The position numbers were made by a program, and so were the translations under genes. The notes under the pieces were generated by a model, which saw only the letters and a list, made by a program, of their open reading frames with translations, made no database searches and had not been told where the DNA came from. A DNA stretch of 64,000 bases. Origin: Formicarius rufipectus. Lineage: Eukaryota; Chordata; Aves; Passeriformes; Formicariidae. Numbering within the stretch: the first letter of the stretch is position 1; every line of letters starts with the position of its first letter. The stretch is taken from assembly GCA_013399695.1 (NCBI GenBank), contig VXAU01000303.1:520107-584106 (forward strand), in the 5' to 3' direction. This document shows, in pieces, positions 12,956-24,992 of this stretch.

Positions 12956-13144
12956 GGACAACGCAGGACAGTGATACCCGACCTGAGACCCCCAAACTAT
13001 TGTGTCATCACTGAGTGGTTCTCTGCACGAAAGAGGACGCGAGTCTCGCTGTCTGAAGGGCCTGGCCGGGAGCAGCGCTGCCCCTCGGGGCTGCACACGC
13101 CGAACGCACCGCGTGCCGGGACGGGCCGCCCGGCGTCCCCGCTC

Positions 13145-13158
13145 GTCGCCACGGCAAC
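13145..13158. promoter_or_regulatory. RFX X-box (GTCGCCACGGCAAC)
   Basis: A 14-mer imperfect palindrome differing from the ideal X-box GTTGCCATGGCAAC at only three positions, two of them transitions. RFX2/RFX3 bind such sites in promoters of ciliary genes. It sits about 70-200 bp from the CCAAT boxes, the usual place for a functional site. Confidence 0.6.
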
Positions 13159-13361
13159 GCGCCTCCGCCACGCCCCTTTCTCTGATGGCAAATCGCCGCC
13201 ACGCGCGGGCGGGAGCGGAGCTGCTATTGGGCTACTCTGATGTTAATCAAAGTCTCCCGGGAAGGGGCGCTGTCGTGGTCCCGCCTCCCGAGAGTGATGA
13301 TTGGTCGCTCCCGGGGCGGAGTTGTGCCTGTTCCGCCTCAGGATTGGACGAGGGCGCGGCC

Positions 13362-13384
13362 GGGGCGGGGCGGGACCAGATGGG
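13362..13384 (+). other. G-quadruplex motif in the promoter
   Basis: GGGGCGGGGCGGG, then a 7-base loop and GGG. It coincides with the GC box at the right edge of the CpG promoter and the start of the pentamer array. Confidence 0.5.
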
Positions 13385-13780
13385 ATGGCACGGGACGGGA
13401 TGGGATGGCACAGGATGGGATGCGGTGCCACGCGACGGGCCGGGATGGGATGGGCCGGGCCGCAGTGCCATGCGATGCGGTGCCATGCCATGTGGTGCCA
13501 TGCCATGCGATGCAGTGCCATGTGGTGTCAGGCCATGTGATTCAGTGCAATGCGATGCAGTGCCATGCCATGCGGTGCCATGTGGTGTCATGCCATGTGA
13601 TTCAGTGCCATGCGACGCAGTGCCATGCCATGCGGTGCCATGTGGTGCGGTGCCGTGCGGCGTCATGCGATGCAGTGCCATGCGGTGCCATGTGGTGCCA
13701 TGCAGTGCCATGAGATTGCAGTGCCATGTGGTGCCAATGCCATGCAGTGCCATGTGGTGCCATGTGGTGCGGTGCCTCCG
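13372..13780. repeat. Pentanucleotide array with 60-bp higher-order unit
   Basis: About 400 bases with strict 5-base periodicity. It starts as GATGG/CACGG pentamers and passes into TGCCA/TGCGG/TGTGG/TGCAG/TGCGA. Twelve pentamers form a 60-bp unit present twice in tandem (13521-13580 and 13581-13640) with few differences. Because 5 is prime to 3, both strands stay open for long stretches, producing long spurious Cys/His/Pro-rich frames. It lies directly at the right edge of the CpG promoter. Confidence 0.9.
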
Positions 13781-13784
13781 GCTG

Positions 13785-16400
13785 CCCACGCTCCTGGCGT
13801 CTGGGTGCTGCGGGGCCCCGGGCAGCCCCCAGGGTCGTGGCAGGTGCGCCGTGCCCCCTGTGCAGCCCCGGCTCCCGCTCCCCCCGGGCCCTCGGAGCTC
13901 CCTCTCCGTGCCACCCACCCGCAGCTGGCACGGGCCGCGCTGCTCCACTGGCTTCTCCCCTCCGGAGGACTGATGGGACAGGAAACCATCCAAACCTGGC
14001 ACCCGCTGAACTGCGGAGCAGGTCTTGGGTGCTTGGGAGCATCCCATGTGTCCAAGCAGTTCCCTGAGTTCTTTGTAGAGAAGAACGGTGGGCTGAGAGG
14101 CAAAGCTCGGCAAGACACTGTCATGGTCACTGAGTGTAACAGCTGGGTGCCAAACTGATTCTGATTCCTTGATGAAAGGTGCATCCATGTAGTTTCTGGC
14201 AAACTATGTCAAACCTGTTATTAAAAGCCTTCAGAGATGGAGATTTAAAGTGAAACACTGAGCTGATATAAGCTGAAATGCTCAGTGTGTTGGGTTTCTG
14301 TTTATGTTGGTCCTATTTGACCTCCTTAATTCAAAACCTTAGTTTATTTCTACATCACTGATGAGAGAGAAATAGGGAGTTGCTTTTACTAAATCAAACT
14401 CTTAAGGGAAAAAAGGACAGGAACAACTCTCCTATTTGCCACAATCTTTATTGCACAGAATTTAGTATAGGTCAACAACAGATTTGTAATTTGCTATTGC
14501 AAAATTCAGGTTTTCTTAGTTGATATACTTCAGGTAACCTAGAAAATCATGTGTTTCTTTAAAAATCCCCAAACACGTGCTTGAATGTATATTCACTCTC
14601 TTGACTGCAACAACCACAAAGAAGCAACTCTGAACTCTCTGGTATGTGACAGCGAGAAATCATTCCCTGGTAACTATGAAATTCTGACTCTGGCCAGGTT
14701 TTGGTCTGGGTTATCAGTTGGACCATGTGACACAAGTCTGGTCTTTGGGGGTGACCTCTCTGTGACTGACCGCGTGTTAATAATGAATGCAGGAGAGATG
14801 TGAGCACCGCTGGCTTTGTGATGTTCTGAATGAGACAATGGCATCTTCTGGAGCACAGATTGTATTGTTTGAGTTGGATTTATGTATGCTTATAAAAGTT
14901 CTGTAAAAGAAAAAAATTAACTTTGTTTTTACATTCTAGATGTGACTAAGGAGACTCAGCAGCATCTCCTAACTGGCAGTCAGAGATAAGTCTGGTTCTG
15001 AGCATGTAAGAAACAAGCAGCCCCTTAATCTTTTCTTAACTGTAATTAATTTCACTCCAGCATCTGGAGAACGATGGAACCTCAGTTTTTTCTGTCTCCT
15101 CTTTCTAGTCAGTTTTCCTGTCTTTGATTTACAATTTTACCTTATGTTTTATAGGAATTGTAGTCTTATTTGTTTATACAATGGCTTTGCACTTTCAGAA
15201 ATAGCGGAGAAGACCTTGCTATTATCCTTAAGTATTTCAGATAGTGAAATAAAGCTCTTTTGCTGCTGCCACTTCGCAGTTAACAGTGATGATTAAATCC
15301 CACAAATACTTTCTTACCCTTGGCTGTAAAAGCCTTGAAGGTGGGTTGACAGAACCATTCCCTTTCCTTTTGGTATTTGTTACTTAAATCAGGCTGTAAA
15401 GTGCTGAATGCATCCAGAAAGCCTATGCTGGTCTTCTATTCAAGCAGAGCAAATGCAATCACCAGTGTTGTCACCCTTTGAAGGGTTGGAGCACTTGAAA
15501 AAAATTGGATGATTTGTAGATGGATTCTGACCCAGGTTGCAGTGTTAGAAAAGGGCAGGTGGCACTTCTTCCCATTTCTGAAAATCAAACCCATTTTGTG
15601 CAATTGAGCCCCCTCTGATTCCTCAGTCAGTGCTGATTTGGGGTAAGTGTGATCACTGCTGTGGAAAACAAAGAGCCAGATCAGACCCTTCTGATAGAAT
15701 CCCACTTTAGAAAGCCAGAATATTCGTTGTGTTTATGAGAGGTATTTCTTGGGAAAAATATGTGGGAAAATAGCTCTTGTAGGAGTTATGAGAAGTGTGG
15801 CTTACTTTTTGGGTCACTTCACTTGTATGTATTTGAGTGTAGCAGAGCTGGGAAGAACAGAAGAAACGCTGCCTTTTTAGAGGTATAAAACCCATTGGCT
15901 GTCTCTCGGCCAGTGTTGCTGATTTCCCAGTAAGCATGTGCTGCACGGAGGTGTAGAACCCTAATGGCTTGTTGTATGCCATTAAAAGGTATTGTACACT
16001 CATAAAAGAATGACATTTTGATCAATGCTGTTAAAAGAATTACTGTCTTGACACAGAAAAGCTTTCCTCCTGCAAGTTTAAAAATATGCCTTTAAAAGCT
16101 TTTTATTGAATACCTTTGCATCCCTCAGAAATGTGCTATTTTGGCACAGGGCTGCTCTGAAGTAACTCCGTGTTGTAACCTGAATGCAAGACCTCGTGTT
16201 TACCATCAGCAGGGAGTGAGGCGAGGCAGGTGTATTCACTTACCTACTATCACGGGGAGAAAGAAAAAGCACCTTCAGCTGCCTGTATGCAGGCTAAAAA
16301 TACAACCCCCTCATTTCTGGAGTCCCAAAACACTTGAAAGCTCTTTGGTTTTGTTTTGCCGTTGATTCTTCTCTGTCCCTCCAACTTTCTATTGAGTGTC
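13785..16400. other. No supported gene
   Basis: GC-rich to 14.05 kb, then AT-rich unique sequence. A 16-nt segment at 15627-15642 has both a good acceptor and a GTAAGT donor, too short to judge. Confidence 0.5.
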
Positions 16401-16416
16401 CCTTTGGCCTTTGAAG

Positions 16417-16450
16417 CTGTACATCGATGTTGGACAGAGACCTGTGCCAG
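16417..16450 (+). CDS. Plus-strand exon candidate (34 nt)
   Basis: Acceptor GTCCCTTTGGCCTTTGAAG, donor GTGCCAG|GTAAAC. It encodes LYIDVGQRPVP plus one base, which would join in phase to one frame of the 16982 candidate. Very short, so weak on its own. Confidence 0.22.
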
Positions 16451-16981
16451 GTAAACCACAAATGTCTCCACTGTATCGTAGACAGGTGGGCTCTGCTGGG
16501 AGAAACTTGGTTTGGAGATGTCTGAGTTGATCCTGTGGTGTAATACTTCTTGTGGCAGAAATCTCCCCACAGCGTGGTTAAAAGAGCTCGTGTCAGTGCT
16601 CTTGATTAATCACAGCTGCTGAAATGTTGTACCTGGCTTGGTCATGGCCAGAATCACAGCTGGGCTGTTCAACACAGCTGTGGCTGACAAGTGCTGTCAG
16701 GTGGGAACCTGAGAACCCCAGGTTGGGAGCCAGGAAGTAGGGCTGTACTTCCTCAGCCCTGTTGTGCTCCTTATGTGTCCTCGTGCACTTCGTATGTTCT
16801 TGAGCTTTTGTGTTTCAGGCTTTCAGTTGTTCAGCTTTGTGTGATGATCTAAATACAGCTTGATATAAAGGTGGAGGGATTACCTGAAGGCGCATTATAG
16901 ATGGGGTTTTATGTAAAGAAATCCAGGAAAAATTGTTCTGCAGGCTTTTTCTTTCTTTCCTTTCTATGTATTCATGGCCAG

Positions 16982-17089
16982 AACAAAGCAGCAGAAATTC
17001 TGGGTGCTTTTGGTATGTGCCACATCCTGTGGTGGGACTGTCAGTGGCTGGGGGGATCTCAGAGCGCTTGCTAAGCGGCTTTGTAACAG
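16982..17089 (+). CDS. Plus-strand exon candidate (108 nt)
   Basis: A long pyrimidine tract (TTTTTCTTTCTTTCCTTTC...GGCCAG) and a near-perfect donor (AACAG|GTGAGT) bound a 108-nt segment in which two of three frames are fully open. It could be an exon of a transcript starting at the 13-kb CpG promoter, coding or not. Confidence 0.33.
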
Positions 17090-17949
17090 GTGAGTGAGAT
17101 CACAGCATTACCTGGCAATTCTGTACCGCTAGTGAAAAAAGCCATGACACGTAGCAGTGGGATTTCATCACTGAAGAAAGCAAAATGTTTAGTTGAGTAG
17201 CTCACTTTAAGTTTAGCTTTTCAAGAGATGAGAGTTCCCTCAGGAAGAGGAAATATTAATGCTCTGTATGATCTGCAAAGACAAGGTGTGAAAGGAAGAA
17301 GCAGGAGAGATTGAATGTTTGTTATTGGCACACGAGGATGTTGCTCAGAGAACTGTGAGTAGAGTCAGCATCCATCGTATCTGCTTCCTAATTGTCTCTC
17401 AGATACCTGAGTTTTGTCCAATTTGACCTTCAAGGAAGGCATGAGATGCCCAAATGCTTCCTTACCTCTGTTTCAGTCAAACTTTTGGCAGCTTCCTAGG
17501 GCCGAGGTTGGTTTTGTTTTTAAAATGTGGGACCTTCTGTCACCAGCTGCTGTCGACTGTTTTCCAAAGCCTCACTTGTGTAGTTTTAGCTTTGGAGGAA
17601 ATTTGAAAGCAAAATTATCTCCATGGTCCTATTTACCCACACTAGCTCCCTGAAGCTCCCTACAAATGTTTTTCTACAGTGACCTTTCAGATTACCTGCT
17701 TTCAAGAGAGGCTGCCAGCCTGGAAGTGGGGCTTAGGCATGTTTTCTTATATTTAACTATATTAAAAACAGTGATCTTTGCTCCACTCTTCTTTACCTGG
17801 CAAACTAAATGGCTTTCTACCACTGATCCTTGTTTATATCACTCTAATCTATGAATTTGTTCAGTAATCATCTTGTGCTTTTTTTCAGAGCACAGACAAA
17901 ACTGCTGCATAACATAAGGTCAAGCTCTTGAGGGTGGGATAAAAGAAAG

Positions 17950-18270
17950 TGTTCTCTTTTGTGTTGATATTTAATTGATATAAGCTGGAAATATTTATTT
18001 AGTGTTTGGCCTCATCTGCAATTACATTCTAGGGCCTATCAGTCCTTAGCCCACTCGATGTGTCACGTTGATTTTGAGTTTCTTAATCAAATGTCATTTT
18101 GCATCAAGCCAAATGCCTTAGAAAAACCTGCTATATCTGTGCTATTAATTAGCAATAAACTTTTAATTAAAAATCATGCTAGCGCAAGAATATATTTACT
18201 GAAAATTCATGTCATTAATGTTATATTACCCTCTCAATTTTGTTCCAGCCAGAGTCTTGTATTGGCCATT
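17950..18270. promoter_or_regulatory. Candidate conserved noncoding block
   Basis: Repeat-free AT-rich sequence with closely packed TTAATTA, CATTAATG and GATTTTGAG-type sites, between the weak plus-strand exon candidates and gene B's 3' end. Confidence 0.35.
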
Positions 18271-19931
18271 CTGTTGCTTTGAGATCAGTGTCACACAGAC
18301 AAGATTATACCTACTGAAGGCACCAGATTAAAAAAAAACAAAACAAACCCCTGTTATTGTTTCCCTCTGCCCTCTCAAATAGCCTGGGTTTTCCAGAGGA
18401 TAATAAAAATGAACATTAATGGTCCAGACAGCTCCTCAGATAACCTTTCATCCAACCACCATGGAAATTGAAACCTACACCTTAACCCTTTCCCACCTGA
18501 CCTAGTTCAAGCCACTCAGTCAAGTTATAAATATCCTAGTAGAGTCATCTGGCTTCCTGTGGGACTTGCGGGAGTCCTTTCCCACAATGGTGGCTCATAG
18601 AGGTTCCCTCTTTACTGCCAGTGGCAGCAGGAAATGGGGGATTGGGACCCTGGAGGCCTTGACACTGCTTTGGGCAGCGAGGGTCAGACTGAGGTGGGAC
18701 AGAAGCTGAGGGGCTAAATCTCTTTGGGTTATTATTTCAAGTGAGCTACATGGCTTTGACTTGTAATTGATTAAAATTTGATTATAATCTTTGCAGCCAT
18801 GGGATAGGGAAATTCAGCAAACTTTTACAACTAACCCCAAATGTATAGAAACTGATCCTGTGAGTGCAGTGTTGTCACCAAGCCATTAGGCACAGAGGCC
18901 AGTTGTGTGACATGACCATGGAGTTCTTGGATGTCAGATGGATTCAACTGCTGTAAGAACTGACGGGGGCAAATCTTTGGGCAGCAGAAACAGAGAATCC
19001 ATTTCTTTTATAATGACTTTCAAAATCAAACCACTGTGCTGTCTCATGTTTGTGGCTGACTTTCTGTGGGCATGTGGATAAACCGGGTCAGTTTGCTCAC
19101 TTGATGTGAGTAGAAAAGTGTGAGGAGAATTAAATGAGAGCAATAACTGAAGTCTGTGTAAACTAGAGAGAGGGAAAAAGGGGTGCATAGAGGAAAGTGG
19201 TGCCTGTTTGTGGAAATATTTATGAAAAAATCGATCATTGGAAAATAAAATGGGACTGTCTCTTGAGAATAAACATAGCAACATAATCAGTAAGATCAGA
19301 CTAGGAGGATGTGTGTTTTGTTACTTTCTAGAGTCATGAGAAGAACCTTTGTACTTGTAAAAAGGTCATGTCTTGGATTCTGGAATTATAATGTACTGAG
19401 ATTTCTGGAGAGTAAATCAACTAGTAGCTCAAAGTGAGGTTTGCTTTTAAGCCTGGCACTTGGGTTGCAGTACATTTCCTCATTCCGGGCCTTGGCCAAG
19501 GAGCAGCATGCACGTGGCTGAAGGAGAAACTCGTGTGCTGAAAAGAGCTCTGGCTTGTTCTGCTCTCCTTGTGTTTTTAGCAGTGGAGGTTGTAGGATGT
19601 TTTCTTTCTAGCTCTAGTGTTTGATCTACAGGGATTTCAAATCTTTCAGGGGAAAAAAAGATAGCTTCAAATTCAGCTCAGACTCTGATATTTGTTTTAT
19701 TAGTGGAAATCTTTGTCTCCTGTGTTTTCCCTGTTCTAGATAACCTTTTTGTGTCATCTAAGAAATTAATTTCTTTGTTGGACTCATTGCAAGTAAACTT
19801 GATAGCAGGAGTGCTGTTATTGAGGCAGCTTACACAGTGATTTGCTAAGTACAGCCTCTTCATATAATGTGAAGCACAAGTCGATTTATTGACCACCACT
19901 GGGATTTCAGGAACTGTTGAACTACCTGGTT

Positions 19932-19937
19932 TTTATT
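19932..19937 (-). terminator. Candidate poly(A) signal, gene B
   Basis: AATAAA on the minus strand, 573 bases after gene B's stop. Others lie at 19885-19890 and 19696-19701; which one is used cannot be told. Confidence 0.3.
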
Positions 19938-20509
19938 CTTCTCTCATAAAATTTGCTATTGAATGTGTTTTTTCTGGTACCCTCTTGAAGAGGATTCTCT
20001 TTGATATACAAGAGCAGCAATCCTACTTTTTTCTGTGCTGCAGAGTTTGGCTTTTTAATGAAGAGTCTATAGGATCATTTAAGGTACCTTATGTGACATC
20101 AGACTCTTGAAGATTTTCCTAAAATACTTTCCTGTGCCAGGAGGACACTGAAACTTCTTGGCTGGGGCAGCCAGGTCAGTGGCTGTGCTGCCCTTGGCAT
20201 GTAGCATATCCCAGTGAGAGCAAAGCACTGCAGAAAGGCCAGCTCTGCTCTGAGCACAAGATTGCTCTTCTTGCAGTACATCTCCTCTGTCAAATCTAAT
20301 CTGCTGCTTCTCAGGAATGCTAAGGAATTGTTAAGTATTTGATTAGTTGGTGCTGTTTGCTGTATATTCATCATGCTTTTCTTCAACTTTCTGCAAGCAC
20401 TTCTCTATGTAAGGTGTATGTTAGGAAGGAAAACTATTGTCCCTGGTAATCTGTTAAAACAGTTTTAAAAATAGAATCCAAGTGAACTGTAGAAGTGGAT
20501 TCTTGATTC

Positions 20510-20873
20510 TCAGGGATATGAAGAGAATGCTTTCTGTAAAGCCCTTTTCATTGCTTCAGAGTCTATACCAATGTCAGGAGGCTTGGGTGGGGTGATGTTT
20601 AGTTCATTAACAGACACTAATGGATAAATCATCTCTTGTTCATCTTCTGAATTTCTGACAACTCTTCCCAGCCACTGTTGCAGATAGGATGTCAGAGCTG
20701 GGGTGCTTGGGGTGGAGCTGGATACCAGGTTATGGTAGGAGGTGGTGAAGGCCTCGGTGTTGGGCACATTTGTGCTCCAGGAGCGATGGAGGGTGGATGA
20801 TGCTGTGCTGTGTGAGCAGGGCATGACACAGCCTGGGACTGGGGCTGGCACTGACCTGTCCACAGTGCTGCTA
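20510..20873 (-). CDS. Gene B terminal exon (364 nt)
   Basis: A long pyrimidine tract (CTTCACTTCCCTCTTCCCTTTTGATGCCAG) precedes one completing base, then 120 open codons and TGA. The T completes GAT with the GA left by the 22522-22400 exon. The peptide has a Ser/Thr/Pro-rich first half, then LTSYLQQWLGRVVRNSEDEQ, and ends MKRALQKAFSSYP. The overlapping frame on the same strand (21015-20692) is low-complexity and rejected. Candidate AATAAA signals lie 0.57-0.8 kb downstream. Confidence 0.68.
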
Positions 20874-22399
20874 CTGGCATCAAAAGGGAAGAGGGAAGTG
20901 AAGGCAGAAGAGAACAGTTACTAGAGTGCCTTAGATTATTGCACCCAGCTAAAGGGGACGGCGTTGTGTCTGAACCCTGATGCCACGTGCACAGCTGCTG
21001 CGTCTGCCAGCCCAATGCTCGGGGCTAAGCCCACTCAGTTATGTACTGCAGTTAAACCCCCTTATTTTTGTTATTATTTATGCAGAAGTTAAATGAAAGG
21101 AATAAAACTAATATTTTCCAGGCTTCCTCTTTGTTTGCTTTAATCTTGCATTTATTTTGAGTGGCATCTTAGTAGTTCTGATTCACCTGAATGCTGGATT
21201 GTAAGAGATCCCTTTGATGTGACTGGTCCCAGAATTATTTTATTTTGCTGTCAACGGCAGATTAACAAGTTCAGAGGGGTGTACAAACTTGATGTTGGAA
21301 AATAGCTTGTTCCAGGTGTGTGATTATCATGCACATAGCCAGCTTGGTTTTATTTCCAAGACAGCTTCTTCATTTGTGGTGTGGAGGACGCCCTGGTCTC
21401 TGGGGGTGAAGGCTGGGCCATCACTCTGTCCCTGCAGCTCAGCCCTGCATTCAGCATGGAGTGTCCAGCTGTTCCCTTGGAGCCCAGCCCCGAGTGCCCC
21501 CCTCGGGCTTTGTCAGGGCTCTCCTCTTGGAGTCTGACATGAGGAACAATCTCTAACACTGTTGGCAAGTGGCTTTCATGCTCTGTGGCAGATCTAATGA
21601 GCTACAGCTGCCTGGTGAAATCCTGCTTCTGATCATCTGAAAAGACTCCCAAAGGTTCTGCTTGGATTCACAGACTCGAGATATTTTTGGTTTTTTCTCT
21701 TTGGGAAGCAGATGGAGAAAACACTCCTGGAAACATGTTCATAATTTGCCCTCACAAGTGCTGAGTTAGAATATGGCACAGGAAAAACTGAAGCTGACAC
21801 ACATATAGGCATGCCTGGAAATGGAAACAGTGGCAGGTGCCCACTTGCTAAAGAAGGCAGGAGCATAAATCACCTCCAGACTCTCAACAAAGGTCCCTAT
21901 TAACAAGTATTTAATGCTTCCTGTTCATCAGATGCCTGTGCTGGTGGTTGGTACATATACAAAAAGGGGAGGTGGTGCTGTCTGTTGGGAATGTAGTGAT
22001 TGTGGCTGCATCTTCTAAAGCTTGGGATCTGCACTTCATAACTGTTATTCTGGTTTTTCTTCTATTTTGTACTATTTTTCATCTCCACTTTCCATTTTTC
22101 CTATTTACACAACTGTCTTTATTCCCTTTGCCTTGTCCCCTGGCTTAGGGATATCTCACAGCCTGAACTAGCCTTTTACATTGGAACTGAAGTTGTGAGA
22201 GAGCAGGATCCAACACAGCAATGTTCTTCTTCAGCCAGTGAGTGATAAGGTTATGGACTGACATATTTAAAGAAAAGCAAGAGGCACATTACTAAAACTT
22301 CTGTGTACTTGGAGAGGAAATTTGGATGTGAAATGCTAATAAAATGAACTCATTAGAAATATAAGTCTAAATTCTACTGCAGGAAGTGCTTTTTCTTAC

Positions 22400-22522
22400 T
22401 CCCTCGGTCTTCCTGATTGTAGTGTTTTTGGCAAGTTCATTATTAAATGAATTATATGACACAGCCCTTCTGGTTGGGTGATATACAAAACCCTAGGGGC
22501 TGGCTCAGGGTTTGGGACTTTC
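22400..22522 (-). CDS. Gene B exon (123 nt)
   Basis: The acceptor CAGCTTTCTTTCTCACTAG is strong and the donor GAGGGA|GTAAGA good. Only one frame is free of stops: one completing base, 40 codons, two bases over. The peptide begins KVPNPEPAPRVLYITQ. The two overhanging bases match the single base that opens the terminal exon. Confidence 0.65.
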
Positions 22523-23522
22523 CTAGTGAGAAAGAAAGCTGTGGGGTCACCATGTTTGCAGTTTGGAAGGAGAATTCTCACATAGCTGATGACTCCTGGA
22601 AGCTGCAGAACAGGTCTGCATTCATTTTTATACCACTTCTAAGGATGAAACATGAAAGTTCCTGACTGAGCAACAGAAGTGCCCAAGAACTGCTAAAGGC
22701 TGTCACTTGTGAGAAGTCATTCTTGTGAGGAATTCCAATGCTGCCAAAACGGTTTATTTGGGAACCATTTATTAGCAGGTGCAGGCTAAGCATGCCCAGG
22801 TGGGAGTCCTACAGGTCTATGTTTTTAAGTCCCATCCAACGTGGCTGTAAGTGGCTGCTGCTGCACACTTGGGTCAGGGTTGTTTGTGCCACGCTGTTAC
22901 TGGTGTGTGGGTAAAATTTGTAATGTATGTAAGTCTCAGGTGGGTGGGCTCACCTTTCACATCTCCTATCTGAGAAAATATATTTGTTTCTTCTCCTCCC
23001 TCCCCTTTCTTTTCAATGATCTTTGCCTGCCCAGTAGTTGCCCAAAGAGGAACCTGAGCCCCAAAGGGTGAGCAAGCAGGGGTCTGCCACACATCCCTGG
23101 TTCAGACGCCACCGTGCAGCTTCTCCACTCTGTCTTTAATTAAACTTGGGTTTTCTGTTGTTGTAGCTGGAAGCAGTGTGCTGACACAACTCAGTCTTGT
23201 ATAGAACAGATTAAAATGTCAATGTTTTAATGTTCTCATCTGTGGGAAAAAGAAAATAGTTGGGTGTTTTATTTATAACTTAAAAATACTGTGCTGTGGA
23301 AAAGGTTTCCTGTGCAAGATGGAAAATGACAATTAAAGGTACAGAGTCCCATTTAATATTAAAGGGCTGAAAGGAGTGAAAGGATGAACTCTCTTCAGGA
23401 AATAGGCCATACTAGGGCATGGCAATTTAAAACAATTATAAATTTACTGTGTTTTTAGTTATTCACTCTGTTTTCTTTGCATTTGTGGTACAATGTACAT
23501 GCACACATCCTGATGAGCTTAC

Positions 23523-23536
23523 GTACCAAACTGGTG
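23523..23536 (-). CDS. Gene B microexon (14 nt)
   Basis: A 14-nt segment between a long pyrimidine acceptor (TTCTTTTCCTGCTCAAACGCAG) and the donor GGTAC|GTAAGC. It encodes HQFG plus two bases and supplies precisely the phase change (0 to 2) needed between the 101-nt and 123-nt exons. Supported by splice signals and phase only. Confidence 0.42.
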
Positions 23537-24185
23537 CTGCGTTTGAGCAGGAAAAGAATTAAGGTATCTGAAAAGAATGGTCAGAAGTCAGTGTTGTCCT
23601 CCTGACCTCCTCCTAGAGAAACAGAGTGGTATTTCCTAGGAAGAATGTTATTTTGGTTTTTGTGACCAATTCCATTCCTGTTTCCTGCAGGTGTTCCCTG
23701 TGCAGATATACCTGCAGGTATGTTGAGGCAGGTTCTGGGTGAGTAGGGTGGGCAGGTGAAAGCAGGAGGCTGTTGAGTTGGGGTCCAGCCAATGACTGGA
23801 ATTGCCTACTTGGGATTAATGTGACTTTTCTTCACAAAGTGCCTCCCAGCCTTATTTAGAGATCTGCTTGATTTGGGTGTGGGTTACTATCTGTGAATCT
23901 GCATTTTTCTGGCAACTGTCTCCCCCTTGCACGTCCATTACAGCTGCTCAGCAGAGCCCTTTTGGGTTGTGCTTTCGGTGAGAAGGCATAATCCATTTTA
24001 AACAAGGGAAATGGAAAGAGCTCCCACTGAACACTGATGCTGGAAGAGGAGCACTAGGTGTCTTCTCTGTTAGTTTCTTCCTTTCTCACACTTATTTATT
24101 TGAAACCATCTCATGCAACCCGGCTGCTGGGGGATCAATTTCTTGGCAGGGGTTATTCAAACATCAGCAGAATACATGTTCTTAC

Positions 24186-24286
24186 TGTTCTGGTCGGACC
24201 TGGGCACTGGAGCCAACACAAACAGCTCTGGTGTGGGAACTGGTGCTGGGTGTTTGAGTCAGGCTGTTCTTGGTGGTCTGTCCTTA
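24186..24286 (-). CDS. Gene B exon (101 nt)
   Basis: Acceptor CCTGATATTTTTACTGCAG, donor CAGAACA|GTAAGA. Just one frame is open: two completing bases and 33 codons starting RTDHQEQPDSNTQHQF, His/Gln-rich with three Cys residues. The other two frames meet TAA or TGA early. Confidence 0.58.
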
Positions 24287-24942
24287 CTGCAGTAAAAATA
24301 TCAGGGTATTTTTTTCCCATAGTGTTCATTTGTGTTCCCGTTGTTCCATGTTTGTACAATCACTGTGTCTGTGGACAGTTCAAATAAATACTCTGAATAA
24401 ATTCTGTGGTTTTCTTCACTTTCAGCTTTTGCTTTCTGGAGGTTTGGGGGTTTTTCCACTCTGGCTTCATTTCTCTGTCTTCCCTCCAGTTGTCAAAGGG
24501 AACGTGGTGTTGTGTGTTTGATGTTGGTTTTCTGTAGTTTGTTTTTTCCCATGAGGTAGAACCTGTGAGTGACCGTGGGGATACTTTTTAGGGCAAATAA
24601 GCTTCAAGAGTAAGCAGAGTGCCTCTGGAATGCCTCAGGTACAGGGTACTTCAGGCTGAGCTGTGCTGAGGCCAGTGACACAAATATGGTGCTGCAGTCT
24701 TAGCCTGGGGCTCCCCACGGCAAAATCAGACTGTGCATTTCTAGGAGAATGTTTGGTCCTTGAAGAACTTAGTGCTGTGCTTTGTAACACCCATCCAAGT
24801 ATTCAGGAACCACCACCATTCCTTGCTGGCTGTGCTTTGTTGCTCCAGTGAAAGTCCAGGATGCAGGATGCTTGTGGGAGCTGGATGGTTTGAAGCTTTC
24901 TGTAATTCCTCCTGTTACCCTCAGGGCACACTGAAAAATTAC

Positions 24943-24992
24943 CTCTTTGTAGAGTCTTTGGGATATGATGCAGTCCCTGATCAGACATTTTT
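24943..24992 (-). CDS. Gene B exon (50 nt)
   Basis: Acceptor ACTTTTTATTTAATAG, donor CAAAGAG|GTAATT. In the chosen frame it encodes KMSDQGLHHIPKTLQR with one base before and one after, linking the flanking exons in phase. A second frame is also open, so coding status depends on the chain. Confidence 0.48.

Larger units (their letters stand above)
12960..13400. promoter_or_regulatory. CpG-island promoter with X-box and CCAAT boxes
   Basis: A sharp rise in GC and CpG from about 12.96 kb. It holds an RFX-type X-box (13145-13158), three ATTGG (inverted CCAAT) boxes at 13226-13230, 13300-13304 and 13343-13347, and GC boxes at about 13314-13320 and 13362-13374. No TATA box is seen. Arrays of NF-Y and Sp1 sites in a CpG island are typical of TATA-less, often bidirectional promoters. 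I could not identify the transcript it drives: gene B is convergent and ends 7 kb away, and exon candidates to the right are weak. Confidence 0.6.
17100..20500. other. No further gene; right part probably 3' UTR of gene B
   Basis: Apart from the block at 17950-18270, unique sequence. From about 19.7 to 20.5 kb it is expected to be gene B's untranslated end. Confidence 0.5.

Noticed and set aside
13002..14188. Long overlapping ORFs on both strands (up to 323 aa)
   Set aside because: They arise from the 5-bp repeat, which repeats a 5-residue pattern and lacks stops in several frames; Cys/His/Pro repeats with no domain.
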